Under the pieces are notes generated by a model. It worked only from the letters and a program-made list of their open reading frames with translations, did no database searches and was not told the origin of the DNA. DNA of 64,000 bases. Origin: Pampus argenteus. Taxonomy: Eukaryota > Chordata > Actinopteri > Scombriformes > Stromateidae. This document shows positions 26,421-37,931 of the stretch, in pieces. Made by a program: the position numbers and the translations under genes. Positions within the stretch are counted from its first letter, which is position 1; the number at the start of each line of letters is the position of its first letter. The stretch is taken from positions 18,569,501 to 18,633,500 of the forward strand of contig CM072875.1 of assembly GCA_036937835.1 (NCBI GenBank). Reading direction: 5' to 3'.

Positions 26421-27177
26421 ATAATAGAAAAAACCTGGTTTTATTATGTTTGGGTTTATTGAAAAAACTGTTGATAATTTGTGTTCATTTTTCATAATTC
26501 CTTTAGAGCTCTCCACTACACATGAACTTAACAAGCTTCAACCACATTCAGAGGCTAAATTTGAATAAATAGAGAATGCACAGATGACCTGCTTGTACGC
26601 CGGGATTCAATTTTAGGCTTGAAATAACTCACTTCCACCAAATAAAAACCACAGTCTGCAAAAAAAAACTAAAACTGCTGGTACTTCACTTCAGATCCTT
26701 CATCACACATTTCTAAGGATGCTATTTATTCCTTCCTGCGACAGACGAGCTGAGTCATCACATTTAAATTCACCTGTGGTGAAACACTGTTGGCAGGTCT
26801 GAAGAGAAGCGGGCTCACAATTACAGGCTGCGTAGAAACTGCAAAAAATAGGTCCTACTGTGCAACTGGAGGTCGACCTCTCAGAGCACCAGCGGCCTCT
26901 GCTGCCACTTCACACTTTAACACTTTTCACCAACATGCAGGCGGGATGCACGAATCTGTTTCCTGCAGATTTGAACGACAGGAGGCTCCAAGGAATTTTG
27001 AGGAATTTAAAAACTACATATTTCTATATATTTTGCAATTACTGCAAAGGTTTTACACACCAGTAAGTCTTAAGCACAGACGCGTCAGGTGAAGAATCAT
27101 GTCGGTGGATTTGAGCTACGACTACAAGAGATGATGGTGTAGATGATGAGATTGATGCTACTGTCGTGTCTGTCTGA

Positions 27178-27250
27178 AGATTAGCGTAGCTTAGCAAAAC
27201 ACTGGAACCAAAGGGAAAAAGCTAGCTTCATTTTGTTCCAAAGTTCATCT
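27178..27250 (+). repeat. fragment of a 'tagcttagcataaagactgg' type dispersed repeat
   Basis: The words 'gattagcgtagcttagcaaa', 'cactggaaccaaagggaaaa' and 'agctagcttc' place this with the related fragments at 17755-17835 and about 58400-58470. Confidence 0.5.
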
Positions 27251-27954
27251 AAAGGGCACTTACAGAAAGCTTACTAATTTACACGTTCTGTGTTGTTTGT
27301 TTTAATGTTTTATAGGCCTATTGAATGACAACGTGTGGGGAGGAAAGGCAGGTACTGTGTTTAAATATACTGAGGCCATGAGTTGAGACTCACAACTTTT
27401 TAATTATTTTATTTGAGCTAAATTAAAGTTAGTTGTTGTTTCCTGATCTGTGAAGAAATATTGATTGATTAGTGACACTGAGCAGCCTTAAAAAAATGTG
27501 TAAATGTTTAATTCTAGGTTAAGAAAAACCTCTCCGTTCCAAGAAAACAGACTGAGCACATTGTTGTCAATGGTAGTGAGGACCCTGACTGTGAACTAAA
27601 GTAGGATTTGTAACATAAAGCAGAGTTTCATTGTTTTAAATGAGAGTAGCTTCAAATTAGAAATCCGACCCTGTGGTGTAGCTTGGTTGGTGTTAGTAAA
27701 TCTCTTAATGCTTTCTTACCCAGAACAATACAGGGCCGCTTTGTTAAAACAGATGAACTTAATGCATTTGCAAGTGCAGTTTGAATTTGAAGGCGGATAC
27801 AGAGTGTGTTGTCAATGGAGCAAAGCCAAGCTGCACATATGGAGTCTCCACCCTTTGGTTTCTAGAAACAAAAATGCTCAATCATGATCCAGAACAAATC
27901 ACAAGGCTGAAAAAACTGAGATGCCTTTCCCTTTAATCATTCTGTTCTCTCTTT

Positions 27955-28011
27955 GTCCTCCTCCTCCTCCTCCTCCTCCTCCTCCTCCTCCTGCTGCTGC
28001 TGCTCCTGCTG
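27955..28011. repeat. CTC then CTG trinucleotide microsatellite
   Basis: About twelve CTC units are followed by CTG units. Read on the minus strand it translates as poly-Gly and poly-Ala, which is an artefact and not a gene. Confidence 0.9.
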
Positions 28012-29068
28012 TTATAACAAATATTTTTGAGGTCAGGGTTATGTCAGAATAGGAGAAAAAGGGCGTAAAATTCCTGTTCAGTGTAAAGCGTGAACAAAAC
28101 AAATGGCACGTCAGACTTCTTCAAACCAACTGGTTTAGCAGGTAGCCGTACATTGAGGCCACAATTAAAATAGTTTCCCATGAGAGGAAGTTCATAGCTG
28201 CAGAAAGCTCCAGAAAGCTGCACACATAAGGAATCCACAAAATTAGATTTGTGGTCTTAATCACTTAATCTAGTTTGTCACATAGTTTCTGGCTCTTTTA
28301 GTATTTAGTAGTTTAGTATTTGTGTGTGTGCGTGTGGACAGATGCCAGGTTTACCGATCACTGATCAGATAATCAATAGAATCAATAGAATAATTTCACC
28401 ATTATAAGTCTAATAACTTGGCTTTTTTTTTTTTTTAATGACTTTTAATTCAAGTGTTTTTCATTCTCTTTCCTGCCCAACTTTCACACTCACACAAACA
28501 CGCAGTCAAGCTGGCAGCAGTTCATGAGAGAAATACCGGAAGTTGGACGATTGTGCTTTTAAGTCATCATCAGTCACTTCTAGAGGAAGAAAGATTTATG
28601 TGGTACTTTATGAATAAAATAATAATAATAAAAAAGAAGTAGGATGATGTAAATATAATTAGAAACATATATATTAGAATAAAAGATTGAGACTGTTTCA
28701 TGTTTTGGCTCATTTAAGGACTATTTTTACTATTTACAACTATTATTAAGATACATTTCTACATAGTATAAATATACTATAGCCTATATACATGAATAGC
28801 AAAAATATAAAGTAGCTAACTAAATATTTACCTACCTATTTTCACTACTTGATGTACTACAATGTACTACTAATTTTGCCTAAATACTTAACATGTGTAA
28901 ACAGAGCTTTTATTTTGGCACTTTATTTGCAGGTTTTGTTACTAAATCTTATTAAATACATTCTTAAAATACATTTTGTATTGTTTTTTTATGACTGACA
29001 CATTATCTACCATATATCTGTCAGTCCCTCAACATCTGCTCCTCAATACTTCCAACAGTTTTACTGTC

Positions 29069-29077
29069 ACCGGAAGT
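29069..29077 (+). promoter_or_regulatory. ETS/GABP-type motif, probable mppe1 core promoter
   Basis: ACCGGAAGT is a perfect ETS-family core site of the kind found at transcription starts of widely expressed genes. It lies about 300 bp before the mppe1 ATG. A similar ACCGGAAGT occurs near 28535. Use as a promoter is inferred. Confidence 0.35.
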
Positions 29078-29376
29078 CTCGCATCTTGTATCTCCAGCTT
29101 GACTATTAAAGAGCCGAGCCTGAAATCAGCGGCTGACTGCTTCCTTTGCTGTCTCTCCACAAACAGTGGATATTATATATATATATATTTTAAACTTTCC
29201 TTTTCATATTTTTGAAGTGTCATCATCCGGCTCAGCCTCAGAGCATCTTTGCGATGAACACCGTCCGGCTGGAGACCTAAACATTTGGGTCTGGAAGAGG
29301 AGAAGATGCCTCATGGACCGATCCATCAGCGCCAGTGCGCCAGTTCAGGGCATCACAGACGCCGAATAACAAAGAA

Positions 29377-29807
29377 ATGCCGAGGTTTAGCGTCAGGTGG
29401 CTGGTTGCGGTGCTGCTGATTCTCGTGGTCGGTGGTGCGTTTTTCTTCTGCGAGTATCTTATTTACTTCCCGACCATCCTCAAGTGCACCTGGCCGAAGA
29501 TCAGCCATGCACGAGGTGGCGGCGGTGAGGGCATCGACGGCCGGCCGGGGGACGCAGCGGTCCGGGCTATGGTGCTGTCAGACACCCACCTCCTCGGAGC
29601 CGTCGGGGGACACTGGTTCGACAAGCTGAGGAGGTAACGTCGTGATTATTATTATTATTTGTATTTTTCTATTAAATCAATCCACCACTGCACCTTTTTA
29701 ATCCATTCATCTATTCATCCATCCATCCTGTCTGTGTTCTGGGGTTTTGCAGAAGTGATTTGTAAACAACAACAAATATAACGCTGTTGACCGACTTTTT
29801 TTTGTGT

Positions 29808-29845
<38 letters not shown>

Positions 29846-31756
29846 AAAACGCGCAGGGAATGGCAGATGGAGAGGGCTTTCCAGACCGCTCTCTGGCTGC
29901 TCAGGCCCGAAATAGTGTTCATTCTCGGGGACATCTTCGACGAAGGCAAGTGGAGCTCGCAGAAGGTAACGCAGAGCTCCCCTTTTTCCATCCACTTGCT
30001 TTGTCTGCACATTGATGATGTTGATGATGATGATGATGCCGGTGAGACAACAGATCAGAGTGCGGCCATCCAGGCCTGAGAGGATGCAGGTTTTTGGAAG
30101 AAAACAGCCAACAATAACAACAACAACAACAACAACAGCAACAGCAACAGCAGCAGCAGCAGCAGCAGCATCATCAGCTGCAGCAGCCTGCATCCTCTCA
30201 TCCCCCCCCATGGTGCATCCTTCTCCAGGAACAGTCACCTGGGAATTTCTCTACATATATTACTGGATTGTCAAACTCAAGTTAGACAGAAGAAGGTGGA
30301 AGTGTTATGCAAGAGCACCTCATTAAAGAGAAAGCGGTTGCACACTGTGTATCTGCAGCTTGCACGCTTTCTATTGTCTGACTCCTTATTTAGTCAAAGC
30401 TTTGAATCTGTCAGAAGAGAAATAACACAGAAACTAATGACGAGTATAGTGCAGATAAATCAGTGGCTCACTGACAGTGGATCAGCTAGACGAGCTTCTT
30501 CTGGGAATACTATATATAATACTAAAAAGATTTAATTTTTTTAGAGACATATGAGACACATAACTATCACAGTTTTCTAAAACTTCTTCTGTTTTGGCTG
30601 AAAAAAAACCCAAAAATTATGCAAAACATTAAAAAAAGTAACTAAAATCAGCAAATATTTGGCATTTTTGACTATTAAATGACTTCATAGATGAATCAGT
30701 TATTGACTAATTGAAATATTTGATTCAGAGTCAGTTTATGTTCTGTTCAATCTACCAATTGTTTGAGCACTAATTGAAAATGGCTTCGGGGAGTCATCTG
30801 GAGACACATCAGTATGAACGGCGTCATGTAAACCCACAGCTCTGATGTAATTAAAGGTCTCCAGTGTTCAGCTTTGGACCCTGCAGGTGCAAAAATTGAA
30901 TCTGGAGTCTGAATCAAAGCAGCCTGTCTCAGTCGCCCATGGGACCCGCTGGGTGACCGTCAGAGATCCCATTAACTCTCCTGAGCCTCCCAGGAGAGTT
31001 TTCCTTATTAAAGCCTGTGTTGTTGTCTCTCTCTCTGCAGCACTGGGAGGATGACGTGCGCCGCTTCCACAGGATGTTCAGGCACTCGTCTGACACAGAA
31101 CTGGTTGTGCTGGTTGGAAATCATGACATCGGTTTCCACTACGAGTAAGGACACAGTTTACGGCCTTATTGTTTTACTGTCCTACCTTTGTTCTAAGTTA
31201 GGTTGTAGGATTCACTGTTCAAGTCTCATAAATATCTGATAACGGACATCTTCTTTCATTGTGTTCATAGGGACAAAGTCTCATTTGTTTTTCTCTTTTG
31301 ACGTGAAAAGTTTTTGGATAGAAGAAGAAGAAGAAGTCAGATACTGGCTGCCAAAAAAAATGTCAATAAAACCCTCAGAGCCGCCAGGAAAAAAAAAGAG
31401 AGAACAGAAGGATATATGCTGGATAAAGTTTAAAGAAATCATGAAGCTGAATTTTACCGAGAAGAGTTGAAGCTATGATTGAGGAAACTGAGGTCTTGTT
31501 GATGATTGGTCAATAGTCCTACTAAAAAAAAAGGAATTGATCCTAAACAGTGGGACATATGTTTCTCTTCTGTGTCATACAGATCAGCGTTTGTTAAACA
31601 CATGAGTGAGTCAGACTGTTGCACTGGGCGACATGTTCCTCATTACCATAAACAGACACTGTAGTTCATTTCAGGCCAACATCAGGAACAAAGTAGTCAA
31701 AGTAGTTCCCCAACAAATGCACCATTTCCTCCCCAGCTGTTTCAGAAAATTACTGT

Positions 31757-31795
<39 letters not shown>

Positions 31796-31820
31796 AGCTA
31801 TATATTTCTTCTTCTTCTTA

Positions 31821-31869
<49 letters not shown>

Positions 31870-34800
31870 AAATGTGCTCGGTGCTGAGTGGCACAGACAA
31901 GGTTTAGAGGTGTTTGTTGTTTTGAGTTGACATTATTAGTAGACTTTTTAAGGTGGATTATAATATTTCTTTTAAAAGTTGACATTTTATAGACAAAACT
32001 CTGGCTGAAAGTATGTTTCTTATCATTCTCGTCGTTTCCTGAGTCGAACGTTTGTTGTTGACCGAAGTAGAAGTTAACATTTGAACAGTCAGATAAAATT
32101 GTTCAACATTTGTTAGGGTGACCTCCAGTATTTTTTTTACCAATCCTGCCTCCCGACCCTGAATGCAGCACCAGTACAGTGTTGTTCATATTGGATTGCA
32201 TTGTATTGCAGAGGATGTTGTGTTAATTTGTGTTTCTGTAGGAAGAAACAGCTGTAAAGCATTGAGTGTCTGTTCTCCAGAAATTGTATAAACAGGCAGC
32301 GGCTCATATGTGCTTTGAGAGGACACATGCAGCAGGAAGTGAAATGGCACAGCTCTTATGTAACAGTGTGTGACAGACGACAGACGCGACAGACTGTGCA
32401 GCAGGGTTGGGTTTTTTTTGTGTGTGTTTGTGTGTGTGCTGTGTGACGAGCAGGCGGTGTCTCCCTACAGGATGGACTGGTTCAAGCTGCAGCGCTTCGA
32501 GAAGGTCTTCAACGCTTCCTCAACCAGGATCGTCACCAAAAATGGAGTCAAGTGAGTGACAGGGATGGGCTACATGATGCTGGACAAACATGTGACTCAG
32601 CGTGACTAGAAGGTCACAGGTTCGATCCCCTGAGTCAGTCACCAAAAAAAAAAAAAAAAAACAGGCTTTCAAAACCAGATGAGAAACAGATCCAGAGATT
32701 TTTCTGCTCTGTAGCATCTGTCGTCATGTCAACATGTCATCAAAAAATGACTAATTACTAATTTCACACTGTGTGGTGATAATCAATCAGTGTAGGTCAT
32801 TGGAAACAAATGGGTGCATCGATATACTGTAGATCTCCAAAAAAAAGGATCAATAAAGCGAATTTCATTTACGTGTCCCAGATAATAAAAACAACATGAC
32901 ATGATGTCTCTCTTCTGTTTGTCCCGTTCTCTGCAGCTTTCTGCTGGTGAACAGCGTGGCCCTGCACGGTGACGGCTGTCCCATCTGCCAGTCGGTGGAG
33001 AAGGAGCTGATCAAACTCTCCAGAGACCTCAACTGTTCTCTTCAGGCGGCTGTAAGTTTCAGGACCTCAAACTCACTCTGCTGCCTGGTGCTCATGACAT
33101 GTGAAAGACTAAAGTCAAGTGAGGAAGAGGCTAAATATTGATTATAAAAAGAAAAAGAAAAGGCAAAGCTCAGTCATTACCTGGAGCAGATGTTCTTTTT
33201 ACACATGTAGAGTATGGAAAAAAAAAAAAAAGAAGCAGCTGCTGATTTTCTTTCATTTTCCCCTCATGAAATAAAAAAAGATGTTGACTGAGATCGTAAA
33301 TGAGACATGAAGATGACTTCTTATCCGTCTTCTCTGCAGAACTCGCAGTCCGGCAGCGGAGTGACGGACAGCTGTGAAGGCTCTCAGATCTATCCCCCGA
33401 CTCCACCTATCATGTTACAGGTAAACCGTCATCTTTTTGTTTAAGCATTGAAACTACCTTTTTTATTTGATCAAATGATAGACAATTTAGGCTATAAAAT
33501 GTCATAAAATAGTAAAGAAACACCTACTGAGATGAGCTTTAATTGTTCATTTCGTCCAAGCAACCATCCAAAACCCAAATATGTTGAAATCATGATATAA
33601 AACACAAAAAAATCTGCCAAATCCCAACATTTAAAAGCCTTAACTGGGAAATATTTGGTGTTTTTGCTTAAGAAATGACTTGAATGATTATTAAATTATC
33701 AAACTGAGTTTAGTTTTCATCCAGTTATGCATCACTTTTTATGCATTAATCATGTGGTCCTGACTGTGTGCTCTGCTCTTCAGCACTATCCTCTGTACAG
33801 AGTGAGCGACGCCGGCTGCACCGGACAGGACGCTGCGCCGCCTGAAGAGCGACACCTGCTGTTCAGAGAGAAGTATGACGTGCTGTCGAAGGAGGCCTCG
33901 CAGAGGGTGAGCATCCCTTTGCAGTCTGATCCCTGCCTGTGGTGTTTGTTTTTATTTTCCTCTCTCTCTCTCTCTCTCAAGTGCACATCTCTTCTGAAGC
34001 GGTTTCATCCAATTAAAACACAGTAACAACAACCTGCTGTCAGAAATAGTCTCGTATGGAAACAGCAGATGGTCGTCAACGACGACGATGATGATGAAAC
34101 TGATGATGTAAGCGAGCAGCAACCTGTCTCTGAGGTAAATGTGGGTTTCTCTCCTCAGCTGCTGCAGTGGTTTAAGCCCCGCCTCATCCTCAGTGGCCAC
34201 ACCCACAGCGGATGTGAGGTTCTCCATGACAACAAGTACCCAGAAATCAGCGTGCCATCCTTCAGCTGGAGGAACCGAAACAACCCCAGCTTCATCCTGG
34301 TCGGTATCTCATCAGACAACAAAATAGGTTTTTAATAATTAACTGGAGCTGAAATAACATTTTAATTTTAATTTTCCTCCATTTGATGCATTAAAAGTGT
34401 TGATTTTTTTTTATGGTAAACATTCAGCTGTCTCATATATCCTCAACAAGGCTGAGTGATGGTCATTTTTTCTTAAACGTTCACATTTACATCCCCCAAA
34501 ATGTGTTATTCATAATAATCTCAAAATATGAGGAACTTAAAGATTCACCTGAGATCCGTTTAGTAACTGTTCTGGAGCTTTCAGTCATATCCCATAAGAC
34601 GCAGTTGTCATCAAATTGAGATTTACAATAAATAAAAATAATTTGATGTTACTGGAAATTCAACAACATCTATTAAATGAACCTTTTTGGTGATATTATT
34701 GTCAATATTTATTTTGCCCTATTTTACGTCTTTCAGGCTAAATCCGGTTTTATTAAATATGTAATTGAATCTATATTTTATATCCTGCTAAAAGGGCTGT

Positions 34801-35033
34801 TTATCATCTGAATATGGTCCTTTTCGTCCCTCCCTCTCCCCTCCAAGGCGTCGGTGTCACCTGACAGCTACGCTCTGTCCAAGTGTTTCCTGCCTGAGGA
34901 GAGCACAGTCATCAGCGTCTACTGCTCGGCCGGCGCCTGCCTGCTCCTCCTGTTCCTGGCTCACTGTCTGTGGATGAAAGGCCTGCTGCAGTGTCTCAGC
35001 CTCTGCCTGTTGGGGAAGCACAAGTCTCTGTGA
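29377..35033 (+). CDS. mppe1: mppe1 (PGAP5), GPI-anchor remodelling metallophosphoesterase
   Basis: Exons are 29377-29633, 29857-29965, 31041-31144, 32471-32551, 32937-33051, 33340-33420, 33784-33906, 34159-34299 and 34848-35033, encoding 398 residues (human 396). The enzyme removes a side-chain ethanolamine phosphate from GPI anchors, so that GPI-anchored cargo can leave the ER. A membrane anchor is at about residues 8-30. The metallophosphoesterase core follows: SDTH (D69, H71), LGDIFDEG (D111, D114), GNHD (N149, H150), QHYPLYR (H250) and SGHTHS (H304, H306). NAS at 171-173 is a possible glycosylation site. A second membrane helix lies at about 358-379. The tail KHKSL fits the KxKxx COPI retrieval motif, as expected of a protein cycling between ER and Golgi. 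All metal ligands are kept and no frame break was found. The exon 8 donor is the weak gtcggt. Exon 2 is preceded by a TG repeat. Confidence 0.97.
29803..29843 (+). repeat. TG microsatellite next to the mppe1 exon 2 acceptor
   Basis: A TG run (one TATG break) ends 13 bases before the AG of the acceptor at 29855-29856. It occupies the place where a polypyrimidine tract would normally be. Confidence 0.9.
30106..30187 (+). repeat. AAC then CAG trinucleotide repeat in mppe1 intron 2
   Basis: ACA/AAC units pass into AACAGC and then about eight CAG units. It is intronic. Conceptual peptides from this tract (poly-Thr, poly-Ala) are artefacts. Confidence 0.9.
30590..30775 (+). repeat. partial copy of the GATTAATCGATTAG family
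   Basis: The order of words, 'aaatatttggcatttttgac', then 'aaatgacttcatagatgaat' and 'attgactaattgaaatattt', matches the 3' half of the clearer copy at 54120-54420. It lies in mppe1 intron 2. Confidence 0.45.
31760..31868. repeat. adjacent AT and TTA microsatellites
   Basis: An AT run of about 34 bases (31760-31793), a short spacer with CTT units, and about twenty TTA units (31812-31868) lie in mppe1 intron 3. Confidence 0.9.
32575..32660 (+). repeat. possible tRNA-derived SINE relic
   Basis: GGTTCGATCCC is a perfect tRNA-type B box. It is preceded by 'gactagaaggtcaca' and followed within 20 bases by an 18-base A-run, as in tRNA-derived SINEs. No convincing A box at the right distance and no cloverleaf were found, so a functional tRNA is not claimed. 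Confidence 0.35.
33450..33705 (+). mobile_element. copy of the GATTAATCGATTAG family in mppe1 intron 6
   Basis: The segment contains 'ggctataaaatgtcataaaa', 'ccatccaaaacccaaatatg', 'aatatttggtgtttttgctt' and 'ttattaaattatcaaactga' in the same order as the copy at 54120-54420. No ORF. Confidence 0.55.
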
Positions 35034-35687
35034 ACTACATTACCCAGCATGCCGAAGGAACGGGGAGCCATGATCTGGAACCTGCTGCTGGAGTTGGTAA
35101 ATACTTGATTTAAGGACCTACAAATGTGGACCAAAAATCTTTTTTTTTCTCCTTTTACTTGTCCAAATGTTTTGCAGCACAGTGATGGACATGAATATAT
35201 CTGAATTGTCTTTTAAGGACTCAAAGTTTATCCCTTCTCGTATTCATGATGACAATGTTGATGCGTTGAAGCAGACGTGGGGCCACGTTTCTGTTAAAAA
35301 TCGGTCGTTTTGGGAGTTCGATACGGATGAAGCATCAGGACGTTTTCGTATTCGTCTGTATGAGAAACTTCACGCAGTTGCAGCATCAAGTGAGACAAAT
35401 CAAACAAGTACATATGTAAATATAATTTGTCCCTGGTCTGATCTAAGGTGGCGAAGTCAGATGTACGTCGGTGGTTTATGTCTCTTCACTCTGATGTTAA
35501 CTGTGACCTGATGGAAACACACACTGATCATCATCTCACTCTATTCGTTTCTGTTGTTGACGTCTGATAATTCAGGTTTCTTGTTGTTTTTATGATGCAT
35601 ATCTGAATATATTTATTGTTGACTTTCTGTGACAAATGTTTGTGAGGGTTTTTGCCAAATTTGTTGACATGTTTCTGAATTGTACAT

Positions 35688-35693
35688 AATAAA
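35688..35693 (+). terminator. mppe1 polyadenylation signal
   Basis: AATAAA lies 655 bases after the mppe1 stop, in AT-rich sequence. It gives a 3' UTR of about 0.7 kb and is the first convincing signal after the coding region, apart from AATAAA-like words inside introns. Confidence 0.6.
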
Positions 35694-35699
35694 TCAGAA

Positions 35700-37170
35700 T
35701 CTTAATGCCTTTGTTTTGGAAATCGTTCAGAAACGGAGCTGTAACCCACTTTGCATAATTCACGTTTGACTCATCTCAAATCTTAAAAATCCACGTTAAA
35801 ACATTATATTATTATATATTAATCTATAAAATGTTTTTAAGGCAAGTCTTAAAGTTGCTTGTTCCGTCTGACTAACAGATATTTAATTCCAAATGATATA
35901 AAACTGAGAAAAGCAGCAAATCTTCACATATTTGAGAAACTAAAAAAAATATTTTTGCTTTGATAAATGACAAAAATGTTAAAAATGTGCCAGTTTTAGC
36001 TTCTTAACTTTAAATGTGAGGATTTAAAGCTTTTTTTTTGTCATACATGATATAATAAATCAAAGACATTTTAAGACATCTGTAGATAAATTGATAATGA
36101 AAATAGGGACACGGCTAATTATTAGACATAACGAGTCCTGTGGCCTCAGTAAAGCTCCGACTGGAACCGTATCCATGTCCATCCTAGTTAAATACTCTTC
36201 AAATATACTGCTATGTACCGTAAACCCATAGGAGCCTGAGAACATATGACCTTTGTCATGTTCTCATTATGTGCCACATGAATCTGCGGAACGTAGGACC
36301 CTGGGAACATAGGTGTGACCCCGATCTGACCCCCTTTAATCTGAGCAGAGGACCAATCAGCCAGAAACTGAAACACCTGTGAGGATCCTCACAGGGCCTT
36401 TAAAACTGAATTACCTGCACAGGTGTCAATAATAAAATGAATGAGTGATACTACGGTTTACTGGGACACTTGAATACAACAGAGCCTTCGTTAATGTTAT
36501 TAGTAACATCTGCTGAAACACGGTTAAGGTTTGAATAAACCCCGCTCACCCACAGATCTGTACACACCTCACTAGTGGTGGAAGAAGTACTCAGAAAATA
36601 CTCCTTAAAGGTCCTGCATTTAAAATGTACTACTACATCAAAGATAAAAGTACTCGGCAGTAAAAACGTCCTCCTATCGTTGATGTTTTAACTACAATTA
36701 GGTAGTTTTTAGTCCTGTTGGTTCCCAACCTGGGGGTCGAACCCCTCCAAAGGGTCATAACAGTCATGATCAATGGGACAGAAAATTTGAGTTGTATTTA
36801 GTTTTTTTTAACCTTTTTTATATAATATTGATTAAATTTACCTTTTTGGAACTAAAATATGTGTTTTAATACATTAATCATATAATATATATAATCATAT
36901 TGCACTGCTGCCCGTTTAAATAAGGCAATAGTTAATATGTCATTAAAAGTTTAATTGTTGAAACTGCTGTTGTATCTTATAAATTCATATGTTTATGAAC
37001 CCTGATCGGTAACTACAGCTGTCAAATAAAAGTAATGGAGTATAGAAGTATAAAGTAGCACAAAACGCAAATAGTACTTCAAAATCGTCCTCCTGAATCT
37101 CCGCCGCAGCATCCACAAAAAAGTTGAAACAAATCTGGACACCAAGATGGAAATAAAGCAAAGTCCTCTA
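35700..37170. other. intergenic region between convergent mppe1 and gnal
   Basis: No gene was seen. It holds a partial GATTAATCGATTAG-family copy (about 35840-36000) and the second composite transposon (36574-37090). The short minus-strand ORFs here are not convincing. Confidence 0.55.
36574..37090. mobile_element. GTACTT-family transposon, copy 2, with the same nested hAT-like insert
   Basis: It starts AGTGGTGGAAGAAGTACTC, the same as copy 1, and later has AAAGTAATGGAGTATAGAAG and AAATAGTACTTC as its right part. At 36719 GTTGGTTCCCAACCTGGGGG begins the hAT-like insert, preceded by TTTAGTC as in copy 1. The insert's right end is too decayed to place. Confidence 0.65.
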
Positions 37171-37620
37171 ATGTGCCTCTTTATTTAAAGAAAATAAAAA
37201 TGTCATTTAATCATCCTCCCAGGCCAAACAAGGTTTTTGCACCTCCAGTCAGTCAGTTCACTCTTTCTTTTGGGGATAGACGTGTACTGTAGCAGAAGAA
37301 AAGGCTGATGCTGTTTGTACAAGGAGAAGAGCTTGTCTTGTTGGGTGCTGCTCACACATTCATAGTGCCTGTGCCATTGGGTATGGCTCCAAAGGACCAA
37401 AGAATTACTAATATTGCACGCTCTCATTTATTCATCTCCATTCTAAACATGCTTTCCTATGTGTGTATGTATACATATTTACCGTATACATACATAGGTA
37501 TGTACACCTAGGCACACACATAATTAAACATGTATAATTGTACATATATATTTATATAGACCTATAAATTTACATGTACATACATTTATAAAATTTTACA
37601 CACAACGCATACTCTCGCCC

Positions 37621-37645
37621 TCACACGCATACACGCACGCATACA

Positions 37646-37678
<33 letters not shown>
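37621..37678. repeat. CA microsatellite with ACGC variants
   Basis: ACGC-containing units pass into a pure CA run of about 28 bases, inside the presumed gnal 3' UTR. Confidence 0.9.
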
Positions 37679-37851
37679 TGCGTCTGTGAGTCTATGTTTG
37701 TCTTATGTACACATGCGCACAGGCACGCACATCAGTACAGATCTCAGACACACTTCATATCGAAAAAACGTTGGTTCCTATTAAAACAACACCAGGTTGC
37801 AATTTGGACACTTTCAATGGATTTTCCAATGTTTGTTTAAAGCTGTGAAAT

Positions 37852-37853
37852 TC

Positions 37854-37885
<32 letters not shown>

Positions 37886-37931
37886 GAAAAGGAGGAAAAA
37901 GGAAACCAAAAAAAAAAAAAAAAAAAAAAAG
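37852..37931. repeat. A-rich AAAAG tract
   Basis: Five AAAAG units lie between two long A-runs. On the gnal strand it reads as CTTTT repeats. Confidence 0.85.

Larger units (their letters stand above)
26421..29376. other. intergenic region between ctsz and mppe1
   Basis: No gene was seen. It holds a repeat fragment (27178-27250), a CTC/CTG microsatellite (27955-28011), AT-rich DNA (28570-29000) and, from about 29040, the likely mppe1 promoter and 5' UTR. Short ORFs at 26790-27092 and 27687-27887 show no recognisable family. Confidence 0.6.

Noticed and set aside
29711..30238. 175-codon minus-strand ORF
   Set aside because: Its translation is mostly poly-Ala, poly-Val and His-Thr runs made by the TG, AAC and CAG repeats in mppe1 introns 1-2, and it crosses true exon 2 in antisense.
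32590..32640. possible tRNA gene
   Set aside because: A perfect B box is present, but there is no A box at the right distance and no acceptor stem pairing; the following A-run points to a SINE relic.
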